DNA of 64,000 bases from Paraplanobispora takensis (lineage in GTDB: Bacteria > Actinomycetota > Actinomycetes > Streptosporangiales > Streptosporangiaceae): positions 124,001 to 188,000 of the forward strand of contig NZ_BOOK01000005.1 of assembly GCF_016863195.1 (NCBI RefSeq), given 5' to 3'. The notes beneath the pieces were generated by a model that saw nothing but the letters and a program-made list of their open reading frames with translations, was not told where the DNA came from and searched no databases. Positions 7,732 to 16,081 of this stretch are shown in pieces. How positions within the stretch are numbered: position 1 is the stretch's first letter; each line of letters begins with the position of its first letter. A program made the position numbers and the translations under genes.

Positions 7732-10700
7732 TCACTGGGCCAGTTCCTCCTCGTTCGTTCGCGCCGCCCGCGCCGCTCCGAAGCCGGCCACCACCACACC
7801 GGCCAGCGCGAGATACGCCCGTCGGCCGGCCGCGCGCAGGTGGGACGGTTCCACCCGATCGGACCTGCCGGGAGCCAATTCGTCCTCCCAGGGCACACGG
7901 ACGATGGCCCGGCACCTTCCCCGCGCCACCGCCTCCGCCTGCTCGACGTCACCCATGCTCCGGCGGCTCACCCCGTTGACGACCATGACCGCCCGCCGGC
8001 GCAGGTCCTCGCAGCCGTGCCCGTCGAGCCACTCGTAGGTCATCGCCACCGCGTCCGGCCCGTCCTCGCTGGCCGGGGCGACCAGGACCAGCTGGTCGGC
8101 GTACGGCAGGACCCGGGCGGCCAGCGCCGCCGCGGGGTCCACGACGATCAGCTTGTAGTGCAGGTCCAGCAGGTCCATCGTCCGGCCGAGCCTGTGGTCG
8201 GAGAACAGCGCCCGGTCCGCCAGGCGCTGCTCGGCGCCCGCGTCGGTATCGCCCGCCAGGACCTCCAGACCGGAGGCGCAGCGGCTGGTGTAGGCCCGCA
8301 TGCCCAGATAGCCCTGGACGTTGTCCAGGTTCGCCAGCAGGGAGCCCAGCGTCTCGGGCGACTCCTCCTCGATCCGCCCCGACAGCGGATGCGGCCCGGC
8401 CCCGGCGTCGACCGCGAGCACCCGGTCCTCGCGGTAGCGGGCGAGCGTGTGTCCCAGCATGAGCGCCGTGGTGGTCTGACCCGCGCCACCGGTGCACCCC
8501 AGCACGACCACCCTGCGGCTGCCGCTGAAGATCCCCTTGGCCCGCGCCTCGTCGATCTCCGACCCGTCCGTACGGCTCCCGCTCCCGGGGCCCATCACGA
8601 CCTGGGCCAGCCGCCGCCATCCCCCTTCGGAGTCACGCCCGACGACCGACTCGACCCTGCGGACCCTGGCCTCCCCACGCCCCGGCCCGCTCTCGCCCCG
8701 CCCCGCCCTGGGCACCGGCACCCCGGGATCGGCCTCCCCCGCGGTCCCCGAGGGAACCGCCCGGATGGAGACGTTCCCCGGCACGATCATCGGCCGCTCC
8801 GGCCCCCGACCCCACCGATCCTGCCCGGTCCGCTCGCCTTGCCCCTCACCGGCCCGCTGCCCGCTCTGAGCCGCCCCACCCTGCCCGGTCCGGCCTTCAG
8901 CCTGCTGCCCGCTCTGCTCGGCCGCCCGGACTTCATCGGCCTTCCGGGCCGCCGTTTCCCGGGTCTGCTCCTCAGCCTGACGTCCGGTTCGAGACTGGGC
9001 CTGCTCCCCGGCCCGATGTCCGGTCCGGGGCTGCGCCTCACCGGCCAGATCCGCCGATCTCCGCCCGGGCCGGATCGCCGCCGGTTGCCCGGTCGAGGAG
9101 TCGCTCTTGCCGATGGGCGACGGCTGCCCGCGGCGGTGCTGGGCGCGTACGCCCTCGTCCGTCTCCGCCCTCGTCCCGGCGCCCTGCGACTCGGCCGGAG
9201 CCTTACCGGATGGCTCCTCCGAGACTCTGCCGGAAGCCGTACCCTCCAGGCCGCCCTCGGCCCGAGCCGGAGAATCCTCGGCCGTGAACGGCCGAGCCGC
9301 CGAAGTCCGCTCCGCGGGAACCGCATCCTCCGGGCCACCCTCGGCCCGGCCTGAAGGAACCTCGGTGGGGAACGGCCCGGCGGACGGAGGGATCTGAGCC
9401 GGAGGCGAAGGGGTGCGCGGTGGCAGGGGCGGGGAGACCCGGTCGGCCTCGGCGGAGGCGGCGAGCCTGCGCAGGCGGCGTAGCGCCTCGGTGTCGATCG
9501 GGGTGGCGCGTCCGCCCGTCGCCCGTGCGGGTCGCGGTGCCGTACCCCCGGAGGGCTCGGCCGGTTCGGCACGCTCCTGCGGTGCGGCGTGGGACTCTTC
9601 CACCGAACCCGCACCCGAGCCCGAACCCGATCCGGCGGGCACTCCGGAGGAGGACGCGGATCCGGCCGGAGTGGCGGGAGCCGCCCCGGACGAGGAGGCG
9701 GGAGCGGCCGATGTCGCGGAGACCGACCCCGGGGAGGCGTCCGAAGCAGCGGGCTCGGACGAGGTGATCGGAGCGGTGGACTCGGACGAGGTGGCCGGAG
9801 CGCCGGGATGGACCGGCACGTCGGAACCCACCGATCCCACCTGTTCGGCGGAACCGGCCGGCTCCGCCCGCGCGGTGGAGTTCACCGGCTCCGCCGCGGC
9901 AGAACCCGTCGACTCCGCCCGCGCGGTGGAGTCGACGGCCTCCGGCCGTGCGCTGGAACTCCCCGACTCCGGTCGTGCGGTGGAAGGGGTCCCCTCCGGT
10001 GCCGGTGCCGGTGCCGACGCCACGAGACGATCACCCCGTGTGCCGCGCCTTTCAGGATCGGCCGACTTCGCGGCCACGAGCTTGTCGGCTCGCGCGGGTC
10101 GCGTGCCGGGGACGGGCCGTACGTCGGGCGCAGGCCGTACATCGGGCACGGACCGCAGGTCGGAGACGGGTCGCACATCGGGCCGCGCGTCAGAGGCGGG
10201 CCGGGGGGACGGGGGCGCATCGGCGGGCGGGGCGGCATGGCCGAGGGCGGGGGCGGTGCCCTTGCGGGGGGCGACGGCCGTGCCCCAGACCACGCGGTCG
10301 CCGGCGACCGGTGCGGAGGCCGCCGCGGCGGCGGCAGCGGCCACGGCGGGGCGGACCGTCCGCGAGGGGGAGACCGCCCGCTTCGGCTGCGCGTGGCGTG
10401 CCCGGCGGGTGGCCTTGACCCGGACCGGCGCGGCGGGCTGGGGGGTGGCGCGCCAGACCCGGCCGGTGAGGGCGATCTCCGTGGGTTCCGCGTCGGGGGC
10501 CATCCTGCACCAGGTCCGCGGCTCGCCCATGTAGCGCACCTGCGACTGCAGCAGCTCCGTGAGCCTCTTGCTCTCGATCACCGGCCGGGTGGAGAGCCAG
10601 GTCACCACTCCCGGCGGAACCAGGTAGACGACGTGCCAGGGAGTCTCGAAGGGCACACCGACCAGCCACAGCAGGAGCGACCACGGTGCTATCACACCCA

Positions 10701-10809
10701 CGAACACACCGATCCAGACAATCGGAAGCGGCATCGGCAGCCGTAGGTCGTACAGCTTGTAGAGCCGCTTCTCAATTCGCCAGATATTGGTATAAGTGGG
10801 CAGATCCAC
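7732..10809 (-). CDS. TcpE domain fused to a MinD/ParA-like domain with degenerate P-loop
   Basis: The 1025-residue protein has three parts. Residues 1-105 look like the TcpE family: a YTNIWRIEKRLYKLYD-type start, two close membrane helices, then an Arg/Lys-rich segment. About 110-740 is a Pro/Ala/Ser/Glu linker without fold. About 755-1000 resembles a MinD/ParA ATPase, but the P-loop reads GCTGGAGQTT near residue 770, so the usual Lys is Gln. The C terminus has a last hydrophobic stretch. The start is the GTG at 10809, five bases after AAAGGAGG, not the in-frame ATG at 10845. In Tn916/pCW3 systems TcpE is a small separate membrane protein, so the fusion is notable. ATP binding by the second domain is doubtful. 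Confidence 0.78.
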   Translation of the reverse strand: MDLPTYTNIWRIEKRLYKLYDLRLPMPLPIVWIGVFVGVIAPWSLLLWLVGVPFETPWHVVYLVPPGVVTWLSTRPVIESKRLTELLQSQVRYMGEPRTWCRMAPDAEPTEIALTGRVWRATPQPAAPVRVKATRRARHAQPKRAVSPSRTVRPAVAAAAAAAASAPVAGDRVVWGTAVAPRKGTAPALGHAAPPADAPPSPRPASDARPDVRPVSDLRSVPDVRPAPDVRPVPGTRPARADKLVAAKSADPERRGTRGDRLVASAPAPAPEGTPSTARPESGSSSARPEAVDSTARAESTGSAAAEPVNSTARAEPAGSAEQVGSVGSDVPVHPGAPATSSESTAPITSSEPAASDASPGSVSATSAAPASSSGAAPATPAGSASSSGVPAGSGSGSGAGSVEESHAAPQERAEPAEPSGGTAPRPARATGGRATPIDTEALRRLRRLAASAEADRVSPPLPPRTPSPPAQIPPSAGPFPTEVPSGRAEGGPEDAVPAERTSAARPFTAEDSPARAEGGLEGTASGRVSEEPSGKAPAESQGAGTRAETDEGVRAQHRRGQPSPIGKSDSSTGQPAAIRPGRRSADLAGEAQPRTGHRAGEQAQSRTGRQAEEQTRETAARKADEVRAAEQSGQQAEGRTGQGGAAQSGQRAGEGQGERTGQDRWGRGPERPMIVPGNVSIRAVPSGTAGEADPGVPVPRAGRGESGPGRGEARVRRVESVVGRDSEGGWRRLAQVVMGPGSGSRTDGSEIDEARAKGIFSGSRRVVVLGCTGGAGQTTTALMLGHTLARYREDRVLAVDAGAGPHPLSGRIEEESPETLGSLLANLDNVQGYLGMRAYTSRCASGLEVLAGDTDAGAEQRLADRALFSDHRLGRTMDLLDLHYKLIVVDPAAALAARVLPYADQLVLVAPASEDGPDAVAMTYEWLDGHGCEDLRRRAVMVVNGVSRRSMGDVEQAEAVARGRCRAIVRVPWEDELAPGRSDRVEPSHLRAAGRRAYLALAGVVVAGFGAARAARTNEEELAQ

Positions 10810-10837
10810 TCGCTCCTCCTTTCGCTGCTCGATGTCC

Positions 10838-10855
10838 GGCCGCACGGATGCGGCC
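10838..10855 (-). terminator. Intra-operon hairpin after the TcpD-like gene
   Basis: GGCCGCA and TGCGGCC form a perfect 7-bp stem around a four-base loop directly after the TcpD-like stop codon and before the ribosome site of the TcpE-ParA gene. It could attenuate transcription or protect mRNA ends. It lacks a T-run. Confidence 0.4.
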
Positions 10856-11158
10856 TCAGCCTCCGGTGATGCCCAGGGCTCCGGCGATCGCCTTGGCCGT
10901 CACCTCGATGATGTTGGGCACGTAGAAGATCACGCCGATCGCGATGGCCAGGATGATGAACTGCACGAACCTGGTGATCTCCCGGGTGAACAGGAAGAAC
11001 AGGGCCACCACGGAGACGATGACGAGGAAGAGCGGGGCGAAGAACCGGCGCAGGAAGTCGGCCAGGCCCTCGGTGTTCACGCCCGCGGGAGGACCCGCCG
11101 GAGGATTGGTCGGCTGAGCGAGATCGATCATGCTCAGCAGGATGGTCTTCAGGGTCAC
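10856..11158 (-). CDS. TcpD-like two-helix membrane protein
   Basis: This 100-residue protein has a short N-terminal amphipathic part, a Pro/Gly-rich loop and two adjacent transmembrane helices at about 41-58 and 66-82, separated by a Thr-Arg-Glu turn. Small proteins of this type (TcpD, or pilin-like VirB2/VirB3) accompany Tcp/VirB4 systems and contribute to the inner-membrane complex. The GTG start at 11158 has GGAGG seven bases upstream and overlaps the preceding 47-codon ORF as GTGA. Whether it is TcpD-like or pilin-like cannot be decided by eye; the lack of a long cleavable leader favours TcpD. Confidence 0.7.
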   Translation of the reverse strand: MTLKTILLSMIDLAQPTNPPAGPPAGVNTEGLADFLRRFFAPLFLVIVSVVALFFLFTREITRFVQFIILAIAIGVIFYVPNIIEVTAKAIAGALGITGG

Positions 11159-11298
11159 TTCTCGTCCTCCGTGCTCATGATCGCCGATTTCCGGCGGTCA
11201 TGGGCGCGCGACGCGCGCGCGTCGGCCGCCTCACCGCCGGTTGGCCGATCAGGGGGGCTCTGTTCACTGCGGACTGGCACCGTTCGATCATGCGTCAT
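11155..11298 (-). CDS. 47-residue coupled small protein between tcpC-like and tcpD-like genes
   Basis: The ATG at 11298 overlaps the stop of the TcpC-like gene as ATGA, and its own stop overlaps the GTG of the TcpD-like gene as GTGA. Four-base overlaps at both ends are hard to explain unless the frame is translated. The product is hydrophilic and basic with an acidic STEDEK end, no membrane helix and no recognised motif. There is no strong ribosome site, so translation would be by coupling from the TcpC-like gene. It may be a small cytoplasmic component, or simply a translational bridge between the two genes. Confidence 0.55.
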   Translation of the reverse strand: MTHDRTVPVRSEQSPPDRPTGGEAADARASRAHDRRKSAIMSTEDEK

Positions 11299-12320
11299 CC
11301 CGCGGACCGTTCCGCGCCGCGGATTTCTTTGACGAACCACTTGCCGTCCTGCTCGACCACGGTGAGGACGTAGGACTGTTCCAGCTTCCCGCTCATGTCG
11401 CCCGGATCGCCGGGGGTGGGCTCGGCGGACGGGGCCGCCCCGGTGGGCACGCCCCAGACCACCGTGGCGGTCACCTCCCGGGTCGCGCCGCTGACGAGCG
11501 GCACGGCGAGGTCCTTGAGCTCCACGAAGGTGAACGCCCCTCCGAAGCCCTCCAGGGTGACGCCCGAGGCGGCGTACTGCTGCAGGGAGGCGGTGTCGCT
11601 CGCCGCGTAGGCCTTGAAGAAGTTGGCCATGGGGGTGCGCAGCTCCCGCTCGACGGCGTCGTCGCGCTCGGGCTCGGGCAGCACGGGCAGGTTCGCCGCC
11701 GACGGGGCCGGCAGGATGCCCGGACGCCCCGAGACCACGAACCGCCCGTCCTGCGGGTCGTGGAAGATCGGCACGGACAGCAGCTGCCGGCGGTTGCCCG
11801 ACTGGTACATCAGGGTCACGACCGCGTTCGAGCCGTCGACGACCCGGGTGTCGTACGGCTGGATCGCCCCGGCGCTCATCCTCCCGAGACCGTCCCAGCC
11901 GAACTGCGGCTCGGCCCCGTCGGGGAGGAAGGGAGCCAGGCGGCCGGCCCGCTCGGACGCGCGGACGGCGTCGAAATTCAGGTAGACGGCCGCGAACTGG
12001 CTGGCGAAAGACGTCGCCTCCGTCACGGGGAATCCCTGGTCGGTGGGGGTGGAAGCAGTTCCTCCCGCCGTTCCTTGCTGGGTAAATCGCTCAAAAGGCG
12101 CACGGACCCCATTTACCACGATAACCACAATTAACGCCCACAGGATGGCGCGCCCGGTCCACACCAGCCAGCGCCCGCCGCCACCGGACCAGCGCCCGCG
12201 GCGCGGCGTCCGCCCGCGCGCCGGAGCGCGCTCGGGATCGTCGAACTCCTCCGTGTACGCCGAAAGCTCAGGGTCGCCAGCGATCCGCGGATCCTGCTGG
12301 ACGGTGGACCTTCGAGCCAT
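11295..12320 (-). CDS. TcpC-like conjugative transfer scaffold protein
   Basis: This 341-residue protein has a basic cytoplasmic N terminus of about 50 residues, one transmembrane helix (about 56-73) and a long external part. The external part contains two VirB8-like domains (about 95-215 and 225-340), the second ending in a WFVKEI strand. This matches TcpC of pCW3 and Orf13 of Tn916, the bitopic scaffold that recruits the wall hydrolase and other components. The ATG at 12320 is preferred over the GTG at 12323 because GGAGG then lies four bases upstream. It is the first large gene of the operon and overlaps the following ORF by ATGA. Confidence 0.82.
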   Translation of the reverse strand: MARRSTVQQDPRIAGDPELSAYTEEFDDPERAPARGRTPRRGRWSGGGGRWLVWTGRAILWALIVVIVVNGVRAPFERFTQQGTAGGTASTPTDQGFPVTEATSFASQFAAVYLNFDAVRASERAGRLAPFLPDGAEPQFGWDGLGRMSAGAIQPYDTRVVDGSNAVVTLMYQSGNRRQLLSVPIFHDPQDGRFVVSGRPGILPAPSAANLPVLPEPERDDAVERELRTPMANFFKAYAASDTASLQQYAASGVTLEGFGGAFTFVELKDLAVPLVSGATREVTATVVWGVPTGAAPSAEPTPGDPGDMSGKLEQSYVLTVVEQDGKWFVKEIRGAERSAG

Positions 12321-12388
12321 CACGCCTCCGCTCGCGCCGATTCCCCCGGTTGGCGCGGTGTCGTATTACTCCCGATCCCGTTAGCCAT
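12320..12388 (-). CDS. 22-codon leader ORF ahead of the tcpC-like gene
   Basis: An ATG at 12388 opens a 22-codon frame whose TGA shares its last base with the TcpC-like ATG (TGATG). A TAATTA box ends seven bases before the ATG, as in the leaderless promoters elsewhere in the window, so this would be the first translated frame of the secretion operon. No SD is needed for a leaderless start. It could serve as a leader peptide or coupling device. At this length chance is possible. Confidence 0.4.
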   Translation of the reverse strand: MANGIGSNTTPRQPGESARAEA

Positions 12389-12780
12389 GGTGAAGTAATT
12401 ACCCTAACCGCCTTGCCGATTCTTCCAGGAAAACCACGCCCATGCTGCAGGCATCGCCCTCACTGAGCAAACCGGATCTGGGAGCGGCCGGACGACCGGG
12501 ACAGTTCAGGACGATGAACGCAGCACATTACTCCTGGCCAGCGCCAGGACCGGTTACCCAAACGCCATCCCTTGCTATCCGTGGAGCGCCGTGACTGTCT
12601 CGACCTGCGCCTTTGGGAGAAGGGACTGCTGAGGACGGCGTGACGTGGCGTCACCGGGCCCTCACACCACGGCGCCCCCGCCGGATGGACGGAGGCGCCG
12701 GCCGTACGGACCGCGCACGGATCGGCCGGGCGAAGTCCGTACGGATCCCGTACGGCTCGGCCGGGCGGAGGCCGTACGGA
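12389..12780. other. Intergenic region upstream of the secretion operon
   Basis: About 390 bases without a convincing gene. The left part is less GC-rich and holds a GTAATTAC palindrome (12395-12402) and a TTCCAGGAA inverted repeat near 12424, both just upstream of the leader ORF and possible regulator sites. The right part holds a 35-bp-period repeat with the palindrome CCGTACGG. Confidence 0.5.
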
Positions 12781-12782
12781 TC
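12718..12782. repeat. Two 30-bp direct repeats containing CCGTACGG
   Basis: Segments 12718-12747 and 12753-12782 agree at 27 of 30 positions with a 35-bp period. Each ends in CCGTACGGATC, and CCGTACGG is its own reverse complement. A degenerate related segment lies just to the left, near 12690-12720. Confidence 0.75.
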
Positions 12783-12954
12783 ACTCGGACGGAGGATCGA
12801 AGCCCGTGCACGGCTGAAGCGTCCACGAGCGGCGGATCCGCGCGTCGAGCAGCTTGCGCACCAGCTCCGGGTCCATCTCCTTCAGCACCTGGAGAGGAAG
12901 GCTGCTCGGCTCGGAGCGGTCGGCGGGTTCCGGGGTCTTCCTTCTGCGGGTCAT
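12781..12954 (-). CDS. Small hypothetical protein (57 aa)
   Basis: The ATG at 12954 opens a 57-codon frame with strong G/C preference at third positions, as in real genes here. The product begins with a basic MTRRRK stretch and has a central amphipathic helix around LKEMDPELVRKLLDARIRR, ending in a hydrophilic tail with one Cys. No SD is evident, only GCGGAT next to the ATG. I recognise no family. The longer in-frame ORF back to 13185 looks less credible because its upstream part overlaps the promoter side of the following secreted protein. Confidence 0.45.
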   Translation of the reverse strand: MTRRRKTPEPADRSEPSSLPLQVLKEMDPELVRKLLDARIRRSWTLQPCTGFDPPSE

Positions 12955-13138
12955 ATCCGCAGCCTGCGCCTCCGCCCCGCGGATGTCCAGGCGGAGCCGG
13001 ACCCCGGAAGGCACCCCGGCGCGGCGGGCCGGGCCCCTGCGGACCGAATCCGTATCCGATCCGTCAGCGTCCGTGCACCGAGCGCACACCACGCGCGTCC
13101 TCTTCCCCGCCCGCATCCTCGATCCAGGGAGACGCCCG

Positions 13139-13744
13139 ATGCGCGTTCGCCGCATGGCCGCAGTCCTGCTCCTGCTCGCCCCCACGCTTCTCCTCGCCCC
13201 ACCGGCCTCCGCGGCTCCGAAGGTCTACAAGGGCGAAGGCGACCGCGTCCTGCGGATCCGGGCGACGGCCGAGCCCGGCATCGTGAAGATCACCTATGAC
13301 GGGGAGGGCTACTTCTCCGTCTGGGGACTCACGTCCAAGGGCAAGATGAACGACCTCCTGGCGTCCGCCACCGAGGCGTACAGGGGGACGGTCGCCTACA
13401 ACACCACCGGGGCGGGCGACACCGCGGGACTGAAGATCAGCGGCGATGGGGCGTGGACCGTGCAGTTCCTGCCCCTGTCGAAGGCCCGCTACTGGCCGAT
13501 CACCGCCAAGGGCCCGGGCGACGACGTGCTCCGGCTGACGAGGACGAGCAGGGGCCTGCGCACCTTGCGGATCCGCTACGCCGGCGACGGCTACTTCTCC
13601 GCCTGGGCGCTGACCGCCTCCGGGCGCCTGCACGACCTGCTGGCCTCCGACGTCGACCGCTACAGCGGGACGGTGCCGCTGCCGCCCGGCACCCGGTACG
13701 TGAGCGTCAAGGCGTCCGGACCGTGGTCGATCGTCCGCAAGTAG
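13139..13744 (+). CDS. Secreted protein with two tandem beta-type repeats
   Basis: This 201-residue protein starts at the ATG at 13139, seven bases after AGGGAG. Residues 1-26 form a clear Sec signal peptide (MRVRRMAAVLLLLAP, then Ala-Ser-Ala). The mature protein is an internal duplication: two units of about 85 residues, each with GDRVLRI or GDDVLRL at its start, then YDGEGYFSVWGL or YAGDGYFSAWAL, a DLLAS segment and a closing W-T/S-V strand. I do not know a named family. The pattern suggests a tandem beta-sandwich secreted or surface protein. Nearby genes are housekeeping and say nothing about its role. Confidence 0.8.
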   Translation: MRVRRMAAVLLLLAPTLLLAPPASAAPKVYKGEGDRVLRIRATAEPGIVKITYDGEGYFSVWGLTSKGKMNDLLASATEAYRGTVAYNTTGAGDTAGLKISGDGAWTVQFLPLSKARYWPITAKGPGDDVLRLTRTSRGLRTLRIRYAGDGYFSAWALTASGRLHDLLASDVDRYSGTVPLPPGTRYVSVKASGPWSIVRK

Positions 13745-13852
13745 CCGGGCGTCCCACGGGGCCGCGACTCCCTCGGTCATGACGCGTCCGGCCCGGACGG
13801 GGGCGGTGAGCCACCCGGCCGGGCCGGACACGTGTACGCCGGACGCGTGCGG

Positions 13853-14941
<1,089 letters not shown>

Positions 14942-14980
14942 GTGACCCGAGTCTACGGGGAAGCGCGCAGTGCTGCCCGA

Positions 14981-15110
14981 CGCAGGCAGGTCACGGGCGC
15001 CGGAGTCCGCCGTCCGGCGCAGGCGGGTCACCCGACGCCGGAGCCCGCCGTCCGGCGAGGCGGGTCACCGGGCGCCGGATTTCGCCGTCCGGCGCAGGCA
15101 GGTCACGGGA
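14981..15110. repeat. 37/38-bp tandem repeat, three and a half copies
   Basis: Units start at 14981, 15018, 15056 and 15093 (the last is partial). Each begins CGCAGGCAGGTCAC or a close variant and ends with CCGTCCGG. The array fills the gap between ychF and the next minus-strand gene and reaches into that gene's 3' end. Confidence 0.85.
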
Positions 15111-15958
15111 CGGCGGACCCCGGGGTCGCGCACCCGCAGGTAACGGTCGGAGCCGCGGGGACAGCCGGAGCGGGCCTCGGCCCTGGCCGTCACCTTCGCC
15201 CAGGCGCGGCCGGACGCGCACGGCGCCTTCACCAGCGCCTCGCGGCTCACCAGCCGCCCTCCCGGCCTGGCCACGCAGTCGCCCGCCGAGAGCACCCGCC
15301 CGCCCTCTCCCAGGCAGGCGACCGCCCGGTCGTCCAGGGCGATCGCGTCCAGGGCCTCGCGGGGGCAGGCGGAGCTCCGCTCCACCACGGCCAGCACCTT
15401 GCCGTACCAGCCCTCGGCCGAGCAGGGCCGCTCCCCCTCGCGCAGCGTCAGGCAGTCACCCGCCCGCAGCACTCCCCCGCCCCGGCCCGGGTCTCCGGGG
15501 TGCGGGCCGCGGAGGTTGCGTACGCACGCCGTACGGTCGGACCGCGAGGCGGACATCCCGGCCTCCGCCCTCTCCGGATCGGACGCCTTCGGGGACGACG
15601 CCTTCGAGGCCGGCGAGGCCGGCGCCTTCGGGGACGGTGTGACCGGAGGCGTCGTGATCCTGACGAACTCGTCGGTGATGACGGGGCAGTCGGGCGCGCG
15701 GAGGCCGACCATAGAGATCACCCTGCCGTCGGCGTCGTCGCAGAGCACCAGGGCGAACCTGCCGCCCTCGCGCTCGACGCAGGCCCCCTTCTTCCAGGTG
15801 AGCGCGGCGGTGGCCGCCTCGGCCGCCCGCGTCGCCTCGTGCGCCCGCTCGGCGCGCCCGGCGATGAACACCCCCGTCGCGGCGACCACCGCCACAGTGA
15901 CGGCCGCCGTCACCCCGAGCGCGGGCACCGCCCTGGACCCCAACCCCCGTGCGCCCAC
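15065..15958 (-). CDS. Single-pass exported Cys-rich protein with repeated GDC motif
   Basis: This 297-residue protein has one hydrophobic helix at about residues 12-34 and an external part with about 14 cysteines. Similar units recur, each carrying a G-D-C-L/V element and a later hydrophobic stretch ending S-A/G-C-P. A Pro/Ser/Lys-rich linker divides it near 105-130. This resembles actinobacterial one-pass proteins with septum- or LppU-like Cys pairs, but I cannot name the family. The stop lies inside the tandem repeat at 14981-15110, so the last residues (LRRTAKSGAR) are repeat-derived. It is divergent from rmuC. Confidence 0.7.
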   Translation of the reverse strand: MGARGLGSRAVPALGVTAAVTVAVVAATGVFIAGRAERAHEATRAAEAATAALTWKKGACVEREGGRFALVLCDDADGRVISMVGLRAPDCPVITDEFVRITTPPVTPSPKAPASPASKASSPKASDPERAEAGMSASRSDRTACVRNLRGPHPGDPGRGGGVLRAGDCLTLREGERPCSAEGWYGKVLAVVERSSACPREALDAIALDDRAVACLGEGGRVLSAGDCVARPGGRLVSREALVKAPCASGRAWAKVTARAEARSGCPRGSDRYLRVRDPGVRRPVTCLRRTAKSGAR

Positions 15959-16081
15959 AGAGACCCCCTACTTTCCGTGTTCAACAACAAACTTTGGGTG
16001 ATCGGATGCGTTCGCACAAGCGGAACACGAGGGTCGGTCGGAAAGCGTGTCGGACGCATGGGAGCCGCCATACCTGGGATC

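Noticed and set aside
11155-11340. 61-codon version of the small ORF starting at 11340
   Set aside because: The longer start lies inside the TcpC-like gene; the ATG at 11298 with ATGA overlap is better supported.
1-12400. Integrated conjugative element
   Set aside because: No integrase, relaxase, coupling protein, tRNA target or flanking direct repeats are visible, and base composition matches the rest of the window.
12424-12576. A 50-codon plus-strand frame upstream of the secretion operon
   Set aside because: Third positions are mixed and no ribosome site or -10 box precedes it; it overlaps the probable promoter region of the operon.
14981-15110. CRISPR-like array
   Set aside because: The repeats are direct and contiguous with no unique spacers and lie partly in a coding region, so this is a tandem repeat, not CRISPR; no cas genes are present.
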